This document shows positions 1-11,813 of a stretch of 64,000 nt of DNA, piece after piece. Origin of the DNA: Ectocarpus siliculosus (taxonomy: Eukaryota > Sar > Phaeophyceae > Ectocarpales > Ectocarpaceae); assembly GCA_000310025.1 (NCBI GenBank), contig FN649752.1, positions 242,695 through 306,694 on the forward strand. Direction: 5' to 3'. Within the stretch, counting starts at the first letter, position 1; the number at the start of each line of letters is the position of its first letter. The notes beneath the pieces are model-generated. The model did no database searches, was not told the DNA's origin, and worked only from the letters and a program-made list of their open reading frames with translations. The position numbers were made by a program, and so were the translations under genes.

Positions 1-152
1 GCCCACGCTGGAGTAATCTCCTCTGAAAGCTCATGCCAAACCAAGTCAGGAGAGTTCCCACGTGTGTAGAGTAGTACGTGAACGATTTACGAACCACGTT
101 GTGGCACGCTACGAAAGGTGAGGTTTTCCTCCTGACACACGATTTAGTCACA

Positions 153-3100
153 CTAATGCCACCAAAACGTCAGCTGTCTCTCCCGGCCGTCCCAAGGGCC
201 CGGGATGACAACTTCCACCAACCCCAAGCCTGCCCTTCCCCCTCCCACCGACAACGCCGTTGATGGCGGCCCATCGGGCGTTGCCGCACACAGGGCCGAA
301 AAAGAGGCATCGAGAACGGTGACATCACCGCTACCACCAGCACGGCCACTATCGTCACGGCCATCTTCGCGGTGAATGACGCCCTGCTCCAGGCCTGCCG
401 ACCCAACCGCTCCGTCGCCCCCTACCCCGCCAAGGGTCACGCGCGAAGGCTGCCGGCTGGCCACCGCCAAAAACTTCCCGCTGCCCTTGACGTAGACCGC
501 CACCCCGGGAACCATTCCCCCATCGCACTCTACGCCGCTGCTCCGAGTTGTTGCCCCGCGTTGAAATGGCTCCTGCGCCGACACGGCGGCCGAAGAGTTG
601 AACATGTCCGAGAGCCCGAGGATAGCCCATCTCACCGTGTCCTCTTGCGCGTCGTATCCTGGACGATCACCATCTCTACTTTCTACCACGTCGGCAGCAG
701 ACGACCCCTGCTGCTGCTCTCCGCTTGTGCTGATGCCGAGAGGCGGCAAGCGGAGGCCGATCACCCTCGAGAACGTCGCAAGCTCGTAGCTCAGCGGGAG
801 GACCTCGATCGCCACGGCCTCGAGCAGGCTAACCACGCGGGTCTCCCGCCGTCGGTGCAGGTACAGCGCGAAGCAGCAACGTGTCTCGTCTTCATTCTCC
901 TCGACCCCATCCCCCGGTGCCGGCGGCATTTCTCCGGCCCCCCCAGCGCGATCAGCGTGGGGTTTCGTGATGCGGAAGGCGTGCACGTCGGAGGGGGACA
1001 CAGTGCCCTCGACTGCACCGCCGCCCCGGGCCTCGTCGTCCCGTCCGGCCCTAACCCAGGCGCGTTCGGACTGGCTGAAGCTGGCGCCCCGGACGTTAAA
1101 GCTGCCGACCACGCCGGTGCCTGCAAGAATGGTGTTGTTGGTGAGGCCAGGCAAGAGTGTGTGCGTGAGGGGAGAGTGCCCCACGTGTCGCTCGAGAACG
1201 CAGGCTGCGCAAGTGTGTTTTCTGGGGAGGGGCTGAACAGTTCCTGTACATCTGGTGCTTTCGGTCGGCCCTGGGCCGCGTGAGGCCCAACAGCTTTCGG
1301 TTCGAGAGCTCGCCAGAGCACCGACAATAAGGCCCCAACGAGCAACCACAGAACAAACGTCACCAACGCTCGTACAACGACCGACTCTAGAGATAGCCGC
1401 GTGCTACGCCGGGCGCTCTGGTCACGCCTAGACCACCCCTCTTCGATCCATGCTGGCGCACCGGCCACGGCACCATGGCACCACTGCTGTGTACACACAC
1501 AGCAACAGATACCCCTGCCTGCGGCTGCCACATACATCATCACTTTCGCGTTCACCTTAACCTTCGCCGACAACCCGATTGCGGTCGGGGTACACTACAG
1601 GTAGAACGTCCCGTCCCACCGTCACACACGGCGTAGCACTCCCTTTCTACCTGCAAGCGGATTGAGCGCCCAAACTTGAAGGAGCCCGCCGCCTTCCTCC
1701 TGAGGGTCTCTCATGAGGCAGTCTAGAGTCGGGAGCGCGTTGGTGCTAGCTCTCGGGACCGAGCCGTCCTCGAGCACGAGCTTCCGTAGGATGTCCGCGT
1801 TGTGCTACGGCGCAGCAAAAGGGCGGCGAAAAAAACAAGCTTGAGCGACGGGAGAGAAGGGGGGGTTGTGCGAACAGCAATGATAGCGCTTTCTTGTTCC
1901 GTTTCAGTTCGAACGGGAGAGTTAACTCATTGGGCAAAGGTAACAAAAGCTGACGGTTGATGAGTTGCTCGTTCCGGCCCGACAAAATGTGTAAAAGTGG
2001 CGTGCGGTGGTTACGTCTGGTTACCTGCCCCGGTCGATCAGACACGTAGACGGGCCCACCGCTTATCGCCCGCGCGGCCGCATGAAACCAGCTTGCGTTG
2101 GCCCCCTCGCTGAGTCCAGCTGCCCCTGCGGCGTCTCCGGTACCCTGCGGTGTGGAGTGAATTTTGAAAAGCGGGGTGACGAATGCAACGGCAACGGCAC
2201 GGCCAGGCAGAAAGAAAGATGAAATAAAACAGCAGACTCGACGTACTAATAGATATAGGCGTCCTTACCCACGTGATCATGCGTCTGCAGAAGACTTTAG
2301 ACATCACCGTTGTAGGGATGCGAGGTCAATGGTCAATGGTCTAACGACTACGGCATGCACGACTATGATGTGAGTACACACACACACCCAACATGCCATA
2401 CTTGAGCCAATTAGATTCTCCCACGAGGAATAGGTCGGCATTAGCAAACCTGGCGATGCCAAGAGGTCTACTTGTAGTGGATACAACTCCACAGGCCAAT
2501 CGTTCGTCTTCCGCTCTACTCTAGCGATAGCTGAGGCAAGCGAGCGGGCAACATCCACGGGAAGTCACAGCGATCACCAGTTACAACAGTCAGTCATGTT
2601 TGTCGTCTTGCCTGAACGCCGAGGCCGGTCTGAAACATGTCCCAATCCTGCACGCCCAGGTTGGAGAGGAGCAGCGCGTTGAAGGAGTTGGAATAGAGGT
2701 GGGGGCCGTGGCTGAGGTCCTCCCGGGGATAGAAGTCGTCCGATCCCCGGATAACCGCGCGGTCCTACTATCAGTTGTAAGGGCACATGGATAGCATCAG
2801 ATCGTGGGGTTGGTCTGATTGGGCGGATTGGTGTAGAGCAACGGGGCTACCGCACATTTACGCATTGTTTTTTTGTTTGGGATCGATAGACGTCGATGGC
2901 CGCACCTACCGCAAGCATCAGACCTCAAGGTTATTTTTTTAAAGAGAGGGTTGCCACGCGAAGTGTACTTCCGACCGAGATTCTAGGCACGTATGCGCAT
3001 TACATCTTCCGTTTTTCCAAAAGTCTTACCACCTTAGGCATTCGCCCCTGAATAAACACACGGGCTCGGGCTGTTCTTGCGACTGTAGTTATGAAATATC

Positions 3101-6100
3101 GACCCCAGCTTATTTTTCTCCAGTCTTATTCCTTCTGCAGTGCATCGCATCTCAACATGGTCGTTTACCTCGGACACGCAAGCGATATGGAACAGCACCG
3201 AGGGCGCGTGGCACATGCAGTGGATCAGCGCCGCGGGCCGACCCCCTTCCTGTCCCAATAGTCCAAGGCAACGGTAACGCACGCAAAGGGGGCGGACAAA
3301 CAATCGTTTCGCGGAGTACACATGGGAAAGCGATTCAACCACAGGCGAAACAACAGCAGTTGGTGTACGTTAAGCCGACTAGTCTTGTTGCCCACCAGCA
3401 GAGCGAGCCGGCGTGCACATCTCGAGATCCGGTCGGGGGTATCACGGTGCAGTCAGAGACCTGTCGGAGGCGTTACAGTCCTCGGGAGGGAGGGGTGAAG
3501 AGGCATAAGCACCAAGTCTCCCTCGGGGGCTCCGTGAATCAAACCGAGGTCCCCCATCGCCAACTACGCTGACTTGGTCGGGACCGTGTAGCATTCGGCC
3601 TCACCAGGTGCCGTGATAATGCCAACACACCCAATGTCGCGACAACAACAGCATTGTGTACCGACAGCACCCCAACTTTACCGTGAAACGTCAAAAGAGG
3701 AAAAAATTACCTTTGGGTTCGTGGTCAAGCTGTTTCCAACGAGATCGTTACTGCTCAGAACAGCCTGAATCCCATCACCTTGAAAGTGGCCTGCACAGAC
3801 TGAACCAGCCCCTCGTGATACGCCTTTGTAACCGCCGGAACGCCTCCATTGCCTCCGCCCATGCAGTCCAGAATCGACTGTGCGTCCACCTGGCCGTGGC
3901 AATACGTCCAAAGACACAGCACCCGTCACTCTCTCTCAGTGTAACAGGACAATTAAGTTCGAAGTATCCGCTTACCGCAGTCCTCGGAAGAAAAGGCGAG
4001 GAAGCCGGCATAGCGTGTCAATATCGACAAGGTGCGTCAATATCGAGAAGGTCCGTCTATTTCTAGAAGGTGCTGCCCTCAACGCGGGCGGGGACATTAT
4101 TCGGAGAGACGACCACCACTAGTGCTCCCAAGACATCGCGGCACCAGCACACACGCAGGGTAAATTCTCCTCCCTGCCGTCTTGACACTCTCATTCCCGA
4201 ACGAGAATTTCACGGCCACTACCCTCCTCCTGCAGACCTGAACGCTAATTTGCCTCTAAACGCACAAGCGGTAGAAAAGACGCAAGCTCTACCTGGAAGG
4301 GGTGGGCTGTGGCGGCAAGAGGCTGCTTCAAGGCTAAGCAACCATCCGTTCGCAACGAGAACAAGGGCGTCGGTCGCAGTGCATGCACCATGCGCGCACC
4401 TTAACCCCGTCGACCCCGTTATCTCTAAGGTATCCGTGATAGGCCCTGTAGAATGCCTCCACGTTGCCGAGCCTCACCATCCCGAACCTCTTATGGTCTA
4501 GCTCCGGCTGCATCTGTTCCGAAACAAGCGAAAAGAAACACCAAGCAGCCGAAGGTAGTAAGGTCAAGCAGGGGCAGAGAAGTGGTATCAGAGGCACACT
4601 TGGCGGACGCCATGGGGCACCCACCGTAAGACCGGCGAGGACCACCAGCGCCTGCTGGTCTCATGTCGCTCGGGTATTCACTCGCTCGCTCCCGGTGTGC
4701 AAAGCATCGGATGTTGGTCGTTCAAAAGATGCCGTGAAGACCACCCGTCCGGCAACTTTGTCCGGAGCTTCTACAAACACCGCAGGCACGTGACCCGCGT
4801 GTGCAAAACTCCTACGGGTAGTTGTGCTTGTGCGGCGTTCAAAGGCCGGGGTCACCTCGGGATCGACCTCCTGTATTCCTTCCGGCGCTAGCAGCTTGGC
4901 TACGAGGGGGTCGAAGGGCACCATTTCGCTCGCCTCGGGCTCCACGCCCGCCCAATAACCCGCCATGGCGTGCCACGCTAGCACTCGCTCTACACCAAAG
5001 TCTCGCTTCATCTTCCCCACCGTATCGCCGAGGTCGAGCAGCAGCTTCCCTTTCTCGTCGAACCGCCTGCGACGGCACGTGCCAAAAGGGAAAAGAGAAT
5101 CGCGGCGGCGGCGATGACACAGATATGGCACCTCCGTAATGAGAGAAGAGATCCCGCCATGCCGCGAGGACAACGTGGGCGCCACTGTCTACCGTTGATT
5201 CCGTTCTCAGGGTGGACCAGAAGAGGCATATTCTACTATCATGGCCGCATGCACACCACACAACACCGATATCGTTTTTAAAAAACAAGAACGTCGTGGT
5301 GGGTGAAAGAAGGAGAGCAACGTGGCAGCGGGAACACGGATACTGATGCGTGTGGATGACGTGCACCCCCGCCTAAATGACTGCCTGCCGCCTGAGTTGC
5401 ATGCTGCCCGGACAGCATGCGGCCTACGTAGGTACACCAACCTGAATCGTTTGTTGGCCTCGAGCCCCACCAGCCGCTCGTCCCACTGCTCCGTGTTGAG
5501 CGCGTCGTCGTTGGTCGTTCGCTGCCAGCCATCATCGATGACTACCCACCGAGGCCGCACACCACCCTCGTGTAGCGTTGACAACCCTTCGAGCACACCT
5601 GAACACACCGTAGTGACCGTGGACAACATACAGCTCTGCGCAACTAAACTATACGTAGCGGTGTAGCGGTGTTCACAGCAGTACTACAGAAGAAGTGAGA
5701 ACTCAGCAGAGTGTACGAATAGAGGTGGTACCGCTGTACCACGAGGTTTCACGAACAACTCGCGAAGTTAACGTTAAGTTAATGCTGACACGCTCAAGGG
5801 CAAGACTGTCTCTCGAGTGCAGCAGCACCTTCCGGTGTGACCATGGTGTAGAAGCTGTCCCACGTACACCACCCCAAGCTGTCCACGAAAGAAGCCACCG
5901 GTCGCCCCTTGCCCTCATCATCGCACGAACCCCGGTCCTCACCACAAGCACCCGGGTCAACCCTCTCGGCAACAGTTGCGGATCTGGCCCCCTCCTTCAG
6001 TGACACCAGTTGCGTGCTCAACCGATCGGTGGCCTCCCGCACCAGTCTCTGCACAAGCCGGAAAGGGTCTGGCCCCGTCGCCACCAACAGCACGCCCAGC

Positions 6101-7117
6101 GTGTCCGGCAAGAGGGTTGCGGGGTCTCCCGTGTCTGCGGACACGGCTAGAGCCGACGGGGAATCTTCGTCTACCGCAGCACCCGATGGACTTAACCCTT
6201 CGCCGTTCGACGAGTCGTCACCCGCACGATGCAGGCTCGCACGTGCGTGGGTGTCGCTGACAGGAAGTAGGGCAACGTACTGCTGCTGCTGCTGCTGCTG
6301 CTGCGGTTGCATCTCTGCCAAGAACAGTGCCGTTTCAGGGGGGATGTCAAGACCAGAGTGGCCGTGAGACGGCTTGAGCCACCATAGCTTGAAGCGATGC
6401 AGGCAGAGATGGCGCCCGAAGTTGCCGGGCTATGCGCGCGTTAGGGTGCAATAGGGGGAGGGAGCAGCGGAACCAAGAGGAGAGAAACAGTATTGTAGAT
6501 GCCAGTGGAGAGGTCTCATGTACCGGGGTGGTAGAGCAGTACTCGGCCGTTTCCGCACGGACACGCAGGCCGCCGGCACCTCAGTTGTAGCGTTACAGCA
6601 GTAGTCCTTGGCGTACCAAGACGTCTTACTGCTTGGCCAGTTATTCTACCAAGGTGGGCCTAGAGGTAAATGATCCGATCACTTGCATTAACGGCAACAT
6701 GTAGGAACGCCTCTCCAGTGGCCAACTCGCAGCTCCCCAAAGGCCCGCTGGCTTCAATCGGGCACACGAAGCGACTTGCCAATTTCTCTCAACCAACCGA
6801 GGAGAGCGACGATCAGCAAAACAAACAGCGCGCGGTCAGCCATACATACAGCATTGCACATGCAACCCAACTAGCATGACACAGAAAACACCTTGAGTAG
6901 TAATGTACGAGTACAGACTACTACAGAGACCAGACGGCGACGGAATCTTCTTGTCTTGGAGAAACGTTAACACCTGTATGCCAAACGTCCAAGTTGCAGC
7001 ATCGGAATTGCACGTGCTGGCTTCCACGATCCAGCAATGATCGTCATGCCCAGGCAGCGACACCGCAGCGGTTCCGTCAGGTAGCAAGAGCGGGAATTCT
7101 TCGTCCATGGTTTCCAT
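153..7117 (-). CDS. GH36 raffinose synthase / alkaline alpha-galactosidase-like protein (multi-exon)
   Basis: Exons in transcript order: 7117-6974, 6785-6693 (tentative), 6429-5829, 5598-5442, 5066-4856, 4513-4400, 3889-3779, 3249-3169, 2764-2612, 2144-2025, 1804-1651, 1120-153. All junctions stay in phase and give about 968 residues. Family landmarks in order are FKLWWLKP, SLGWCTWDSFY (about 265-275), VVIDDGWQ, WHAMAGYW, GVDGVKVDAQ, IHCMCH, RGSDDFYPR, QDWDMFQ, ARAISGGPVYVSDRPG, LVLEDGSV and LSDMFNSSAAV near the C-terminus. In GH36 the nucleophile is the Asp of the KVDxQ motif (about 443) and the acid/base is an Asp of the SDDF motif (about 514); both are present. Known members move or hydrolyse alpha-galactosyl groups of raffinose-type sugars, so the exact substrate here is open. 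A poly-Gln run sits at 6273-6302. The intron after 2612 would use a GC donor, unless the exon ends two codons earlier at a GT. The N-terminal two exons are the least certain part. Confidence 0.85.
6273..6302 (+). repeat. CTG/CAG triplet run encoding poly-Gln in the GH36 gene
   Basis: A trinucleotide run, read as CAG on the minus strand, encodes eight Gln in an N-terminal part of the GH36 protein just after the FLAEMQP segment. It lies in a loop before the catalytic barrel and is likely length-variable. Confidence 0.8.
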
Positions 7118-7343
7118 GCTTTTCCTTCGTTGCGTGGGCAGCAGGCCAAGAAGGAGGTGTTGTACAGCTCGTCTCTCGTGCTCTCGGGGTGAAGTGCAAC
7201 GAGTAACGATGTGAAGCGACGTGATTGGCCAGGAATGGCAGTCCCATGCGCCATGCCATATTTTTCCTCGGAATATGAAACAAAGTGGAACCCATTTGTC
7301 AATCAACAATCAACAAAGAGTCGAGCTTGTGATCACGAGCAAG
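7118..7343. promoter_or_regulatory. Shared upstream region of two divergent genes
   Basis: The 226 bases between the proposed start codons of the minus-strand GH36 gene and the plus-strand Smr gene must hold both 5'UTRs and both core promoters. I see no clear TATA box. The region is inferred from gene positions only. Confidence 0.4.
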
Positions 7344-10341
7344 ATGGCACCCCCGAAGGACGCCCAGACTCCTGTAAACCCTAATGCGCCGGCGCAGTCG
7401 ACGTTCACGTGGTACAGGGTTCTAGCGGTTATCGTCGTCTTCCTTGCGTCAACGCAAACGGGCTTCACCAACACGTGAGACGGGGAGGGGCTACAGAGTA
7501 ACGGTGAACAGGATTGGAGTTGGATTCCGACATGCTTGAGGTTGAGTAACCAACCACAGAGGGCGAAGCAGCAAAGATGGAGCAAGGTCAATACCTCAAA
7601 TAGAGTTGCTGAGAGGAGCTCTGGGAGATGAAAGCAGGGCTGGAACTTGCACATGTTGCTGTCGTTGTTCGCTTGAACTTGCGCTCGTGAAATGATTTGC
7701 TCCGTTGACAGCTTCATCGGAAAAGCTGTTGTCAACTTCGCCAACTGCGTCGCGTACGACCAAAAGCAAACCATGGGGGGCTGCCTGAGCAACGTGATCG
7801 GCGAGATCTTCGGGACTAACAAGGCTTCGGGGTCGTCACAGAACGCGCCCGTCACAGGGACAGCGCCAAATTATGGGAGCACGGGAGGTGTGTTGCGAAA
7901 TTTTGATTCTTGACAATCGTTGCGGGCGAACATTGCCGAAGTAACCATTTCGGCGGGCAACAGCGGCAAACCGCGAGCGCATGTCGTATTAGGAAAAATG
8001 AATACGCACAAAGAGAGACTATCGAGATATATGTACCCACGTTCGAACGGGATGTGGTGGAGTCTTATTGCAGCGGCAACATGCGTGGATCCCTCGTCCA
8101 AGCGGATTTTGTATCGTGGGTCACACGTAGATGCATATTTTCTAAAATAAACGAAGCGTCGGCGTCATCTCAGAAAGGATTCCGTGTAGACTACCGTAAG
8201 AGTCGGGTGCGATCGTTTTTTTAAATGTTTTTTCCTCGGTTTTTTTATCGTACCCCGGTGCCATGTCTCCGACCGGTGCCAAATCTCCGGCCGGTGCCAA
8301 CTCCGACTCTTACGGTATATGCGGAAGAGGCGGGTGGCACATGACACGTGTAACTCCATCTTTTGATCTGAGATTACAGATGGCTACACTTGTAGGACCG
8401 CCTTCGCGCGAAGTTTATGATATGAGGAAACAGAACAGGGAGGGCGGGCGGACGCAGACCCTATTCCCTACAACACGTTTTCATATATATACGCATACAA
8501 TGTAATACGAACAACCCTGCGAAGGCTACTGCTGCTACATGTAGTGAGAGGCTTTCTATTTACCATAGGTGACATGATACATCACACCCCCTGGGCCGGT
8601 TTCCAAAGCTCGATTTCTCCACAGCAAGGAAAGTGGCGGTGCCGAAAACGGCGGTGTTGGAGCCTTCTTGTCGAGAGCTTTCCGAAAACGCATGGATGCA
8701 TTATGCATCCTGTTTGTCGTGAAGTGGTCGAGCTTTGAAAATTGGTCCAGGGTGCTTGTGTCACCTATAGGTACGTAAGTAGTCCTGCACTGCATCGACC
8801 ACATGAAAAAAATGTTCTAAGCTGTGGAGAATTATGAAACCCTGTGTGTTGTTTGTATTGTTCTTCCAGTGCACCCACCGGAAAACCTCCCGAACAAGGT
8901 GTTCGACGAGAACGACAGGCCGCAGCATCACTATGATGAACATGGGGCACGGGTGAGCACGAGTTTGCAACAGGACCTACAATCGTTCTTGAAGCTGCCC
9001 CGACTGGGCTGAGTGTAGCACCCCCTGTGATGCGGAGATGGAACGGTTGATGGTGGACACGGCAGCCAGCTAGATCATAGTGCAACGGCTTTTCGTCGCA
9101 TGGATAGCCGGTGTAAGCGTAATATCCTACTTCTACTTGCAAACGTGATTGCCGCTCCGTCTCAGAAGCGCCTTAATAGTGCAGTGTGCGCACACTGCTG
9201 TTCAGGCTCGGCGGGAAGACCCACAAACTCCATTGCAGGCATTACATATACGCTCGTGTTTTTGCTATATGAGACTCCTGCGTCGCCTTTGCCGGCTGTA
9301 TTCTTCAATCGTCTGTGTTGTTTCTCTTCCTCTGCAGATCTTCCCCGACGCGATAATACACAGGGAAGAGGCCGATTACCAGGCTAAACTCCGGTCATCT
9401 AAGCTCGCGGAGTCCCAGAAGGCGTACCAGGCCGGTCACAAGGCTAACGCCCATGAGCTGTCGGTAGAGGTTAGTCTGTCCATAGGGATACCGCTGCGCC
9501 ATCCGCACTATGTATTTGATGTTTACTGTTGTTTTTCAATGGTGTAGTACTACTGTTTTGAATATGCATGTGTCCGGGAGAGAGGTCTCTGCTCCACGTG
9601 CATTCCGAAGAGGGAAATGTGTGGTTTCCTTCCAGCGACGATGAGGCTACGAGTGATTAGGGCACTATGCAGCAGCCTCACCCTTGAGGTGACGGGAGAT
9701 TTCTGGGTGTAGAGGAGGTGCGAGATTTAGAGTGCTTGTCCCAGGGTCAACCACCATTCCTACTGTATTGTTGTATCAATTGATTACTTTCTTCGCGGAT
9801 GCATCCATGTGAGTTTGTGATCTTGCTATGGTAGCGAGCGTCAAGTTGTGGAGTGCCTCCCCCACGGCATGCACAACCAAGCACATACCATCCTATGCGA
9901 TGTTTTACCGCATTCCCGACGCGTTTCGCATCCGCCTCATGTTCTTCCAAACTTGAAACATTTCCAACCGCACAAACGAACGAAAAGGGGAAGAAGCACG
10001 GACATTTGATGGAGGCGGCCAACAAAAAAGCTGCGGAGGCCATCATCAAGCCTCAGAACTCCGAAAAAACGGGAGTGCTTGACCTGCACGGCCTGTATGT
10101 AGCGGAGGCTACGGAGGCTACGGCCTCTTTCCTCCACTTTCAGAAGAAAGCCAAGAAGTTCAGGGAGGTGGAGGTCATCACGGGTGCGGGACACCATAGC
10201 CAAGGGCATCAGGCTAAGATCAGGCCAGCCGTCGAAAAGCTCATCAGCGGCATGGATCTGCCCTACCACAACCCACCCCACAACGACGGCGCGTTCATCG
10301 TAGAGATGTACTCTAACCAAGACCTCGTGGACCAGATGTAA
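7344..10341 (+). CDS. DUF1771-Smr domain protein with N-terminal membrane anchor
   Basis: Five exons, 7344-7474, 7712-7887, 8870-8952, 9338-9469 and 9988-10341, join in phase to 291 residues. Residues 24-42 form one hydrophobic segment after a short Pro-rich start, so it could be a signal anchor. Exons 4 and 5 encode a DUF1771 helix pair (about 131-200: ADYQAKLR, KAYQAGHKANAHELS, LMEAANKKAAEAI). A C-terminal Smr domain follows, with LDLHG at 205-209 and TGAGHHS at 239-245, the two hallmark motifs. Smr domains bind or cut nucleic acid; eukaryotic DUF1771-Smr proteins are linked to RNA surveillance. The membrane segment is unusual for that setting, and exon 1 is the least certain exon although its phase fits. 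Confidence 0.85.
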
Positions 10342-11813
10342 AGAGATGTTGTGTTTCCGATGTAGCATACGCATGCGGCGCCTCTCAGCAACTTGTGGTG
10401 CAGGTTGCCAATTGTTTAGATTTTCGAACGTATTATGTAGTGGGAGCGTTTGCTCTAAAACCGTGGTATGCGGTAAGCCCTTATGCGCCCTGTTTCACGT
10501 GTGGCTTGCAGACAGTGGCTTGTAGATGCACATAGCCTACATGTAGTCGCTTTTCGACCAGCCTTTGGCGAACCATTCGTATTTACTCCTTTGTGTTGGT
10601 CCTAGAATACAGCCCATGTTTCTCGTATGTTCTCCTTTAGTCATAGCTTGTTTACGGTCGCGCACAAAGTTTGAGAACTTTGACCGTTTTCAATACACCG
10701 GTGTTTCCCCCTTGAGAATGGCGAAGCGGAACGTTGTAGAATAAATATCCCCGGGCATTGCAACTGCGTGGGAGCTCGGGTCGTGTTTTCGGATGGCTGC
10801 GCCAAACGTCTCTTCGCAGGGTGAGTGGCGAAGTCTGCGGTTCGGTTTTGTATGTGGGCGTGTGAATACTTTCTCGTGCACACGAGCGCAACTTCACGGC
10901 TCGACCCGTGTGCGCTTCTGTACGTGTTGTTGGAGTTGGAATGAGTTTGAGGAGGTACATAGAATCTCGACATTGATACCATCGGGTACAGTGTGGTCGA
11001 GCGTCCTATTGCTAATGTTGAGAACATATGTGCCGGGTTGTTTGCGAGTTTATCCAGCTACAAGTAGTACCTACCGGATAGAAGAAGAGTCTAGAGAAAA
11101 CAAGTGTTTTAAGACACGATATACTTTTACTAAATTTACAGGTTTTGAACCAAAAACCGGTATTTTCGGTGTGCATCTGGCACACTTTGGGCACACCGCC
11201 AATTTAACTGGCCGGTCGAAGTTGTTGTGGACGCCCAGGTATTTCTCCTCTCTGGTGGACATCTGGTTGCATGGCTACTTGAGCGCTGAGACTTACAAGC
11301 CATCGTCGATGTGGCCTACCCTTACTGCTTTGTTTCGCACGCTCTGCTGTACGTTCCGGTCAACGGATACTCAACATCAACAACCTACAGTACGGTGAAA
11401 AACGGCTCTCAAACTGATGAGCTACGCAAGGGGAGCGAATTCTCCCCGTCTACCAGAGTCGCCGTTGCATACGCCCCGGCCTGGTTTCAAAACTGGATGA
11501 CAGGAGGGTGTTTCCCGACGAAACCTTCAACATTTAAGGGGATTCCGTCGGTTCCCGAAGAGAAAAGTGTCGCTGTAGATACGACATGACAGGAACGCCA
11601 TGACACATACACCGATGTGTCGGGGGAGTGACGCCTTCTGCACTCCTTCTTGCGATCGCCAAAACTTTCAAAACTTGCATGCACCCCTGACCACTGCACC
11701 CGAACCTCCAGCAGTTATACCTCAATATTTGTTGTACCTCAATATTCAGTCAAGAATCAAAATCATGACATCAATTTCACGAGTGCAACCCCCGCCGCAA
11801 CTCGCGTGCCAAG
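10342..11813. other. Convergent intergenic region, no gene recognised
   Basis: This 1.47-kb stretch between two converging genes probably holds both 3'UTRs. A 201-codon open frame at 10793-11398 has no recognisable motif or plausible exon structure. I see no transposon ends or RNA gene. Confidence 0.5.

Noticed and set aside
372-1283. 303-codon plus-strand open frame
   Set aside because: Antisense shadow of the large last exon of the GH36 gene, which has family motifs.
791-1573. 260-codon minus-strand open frame
   Set aside because: Wrong frame across the GH36 last exon and an intron; no motifs.
10793-11398. 201-codon plus-strand frame as a gene
   Set aside because: No motif, mixed composition, and it sits where two converging 3'UTRs are expected.
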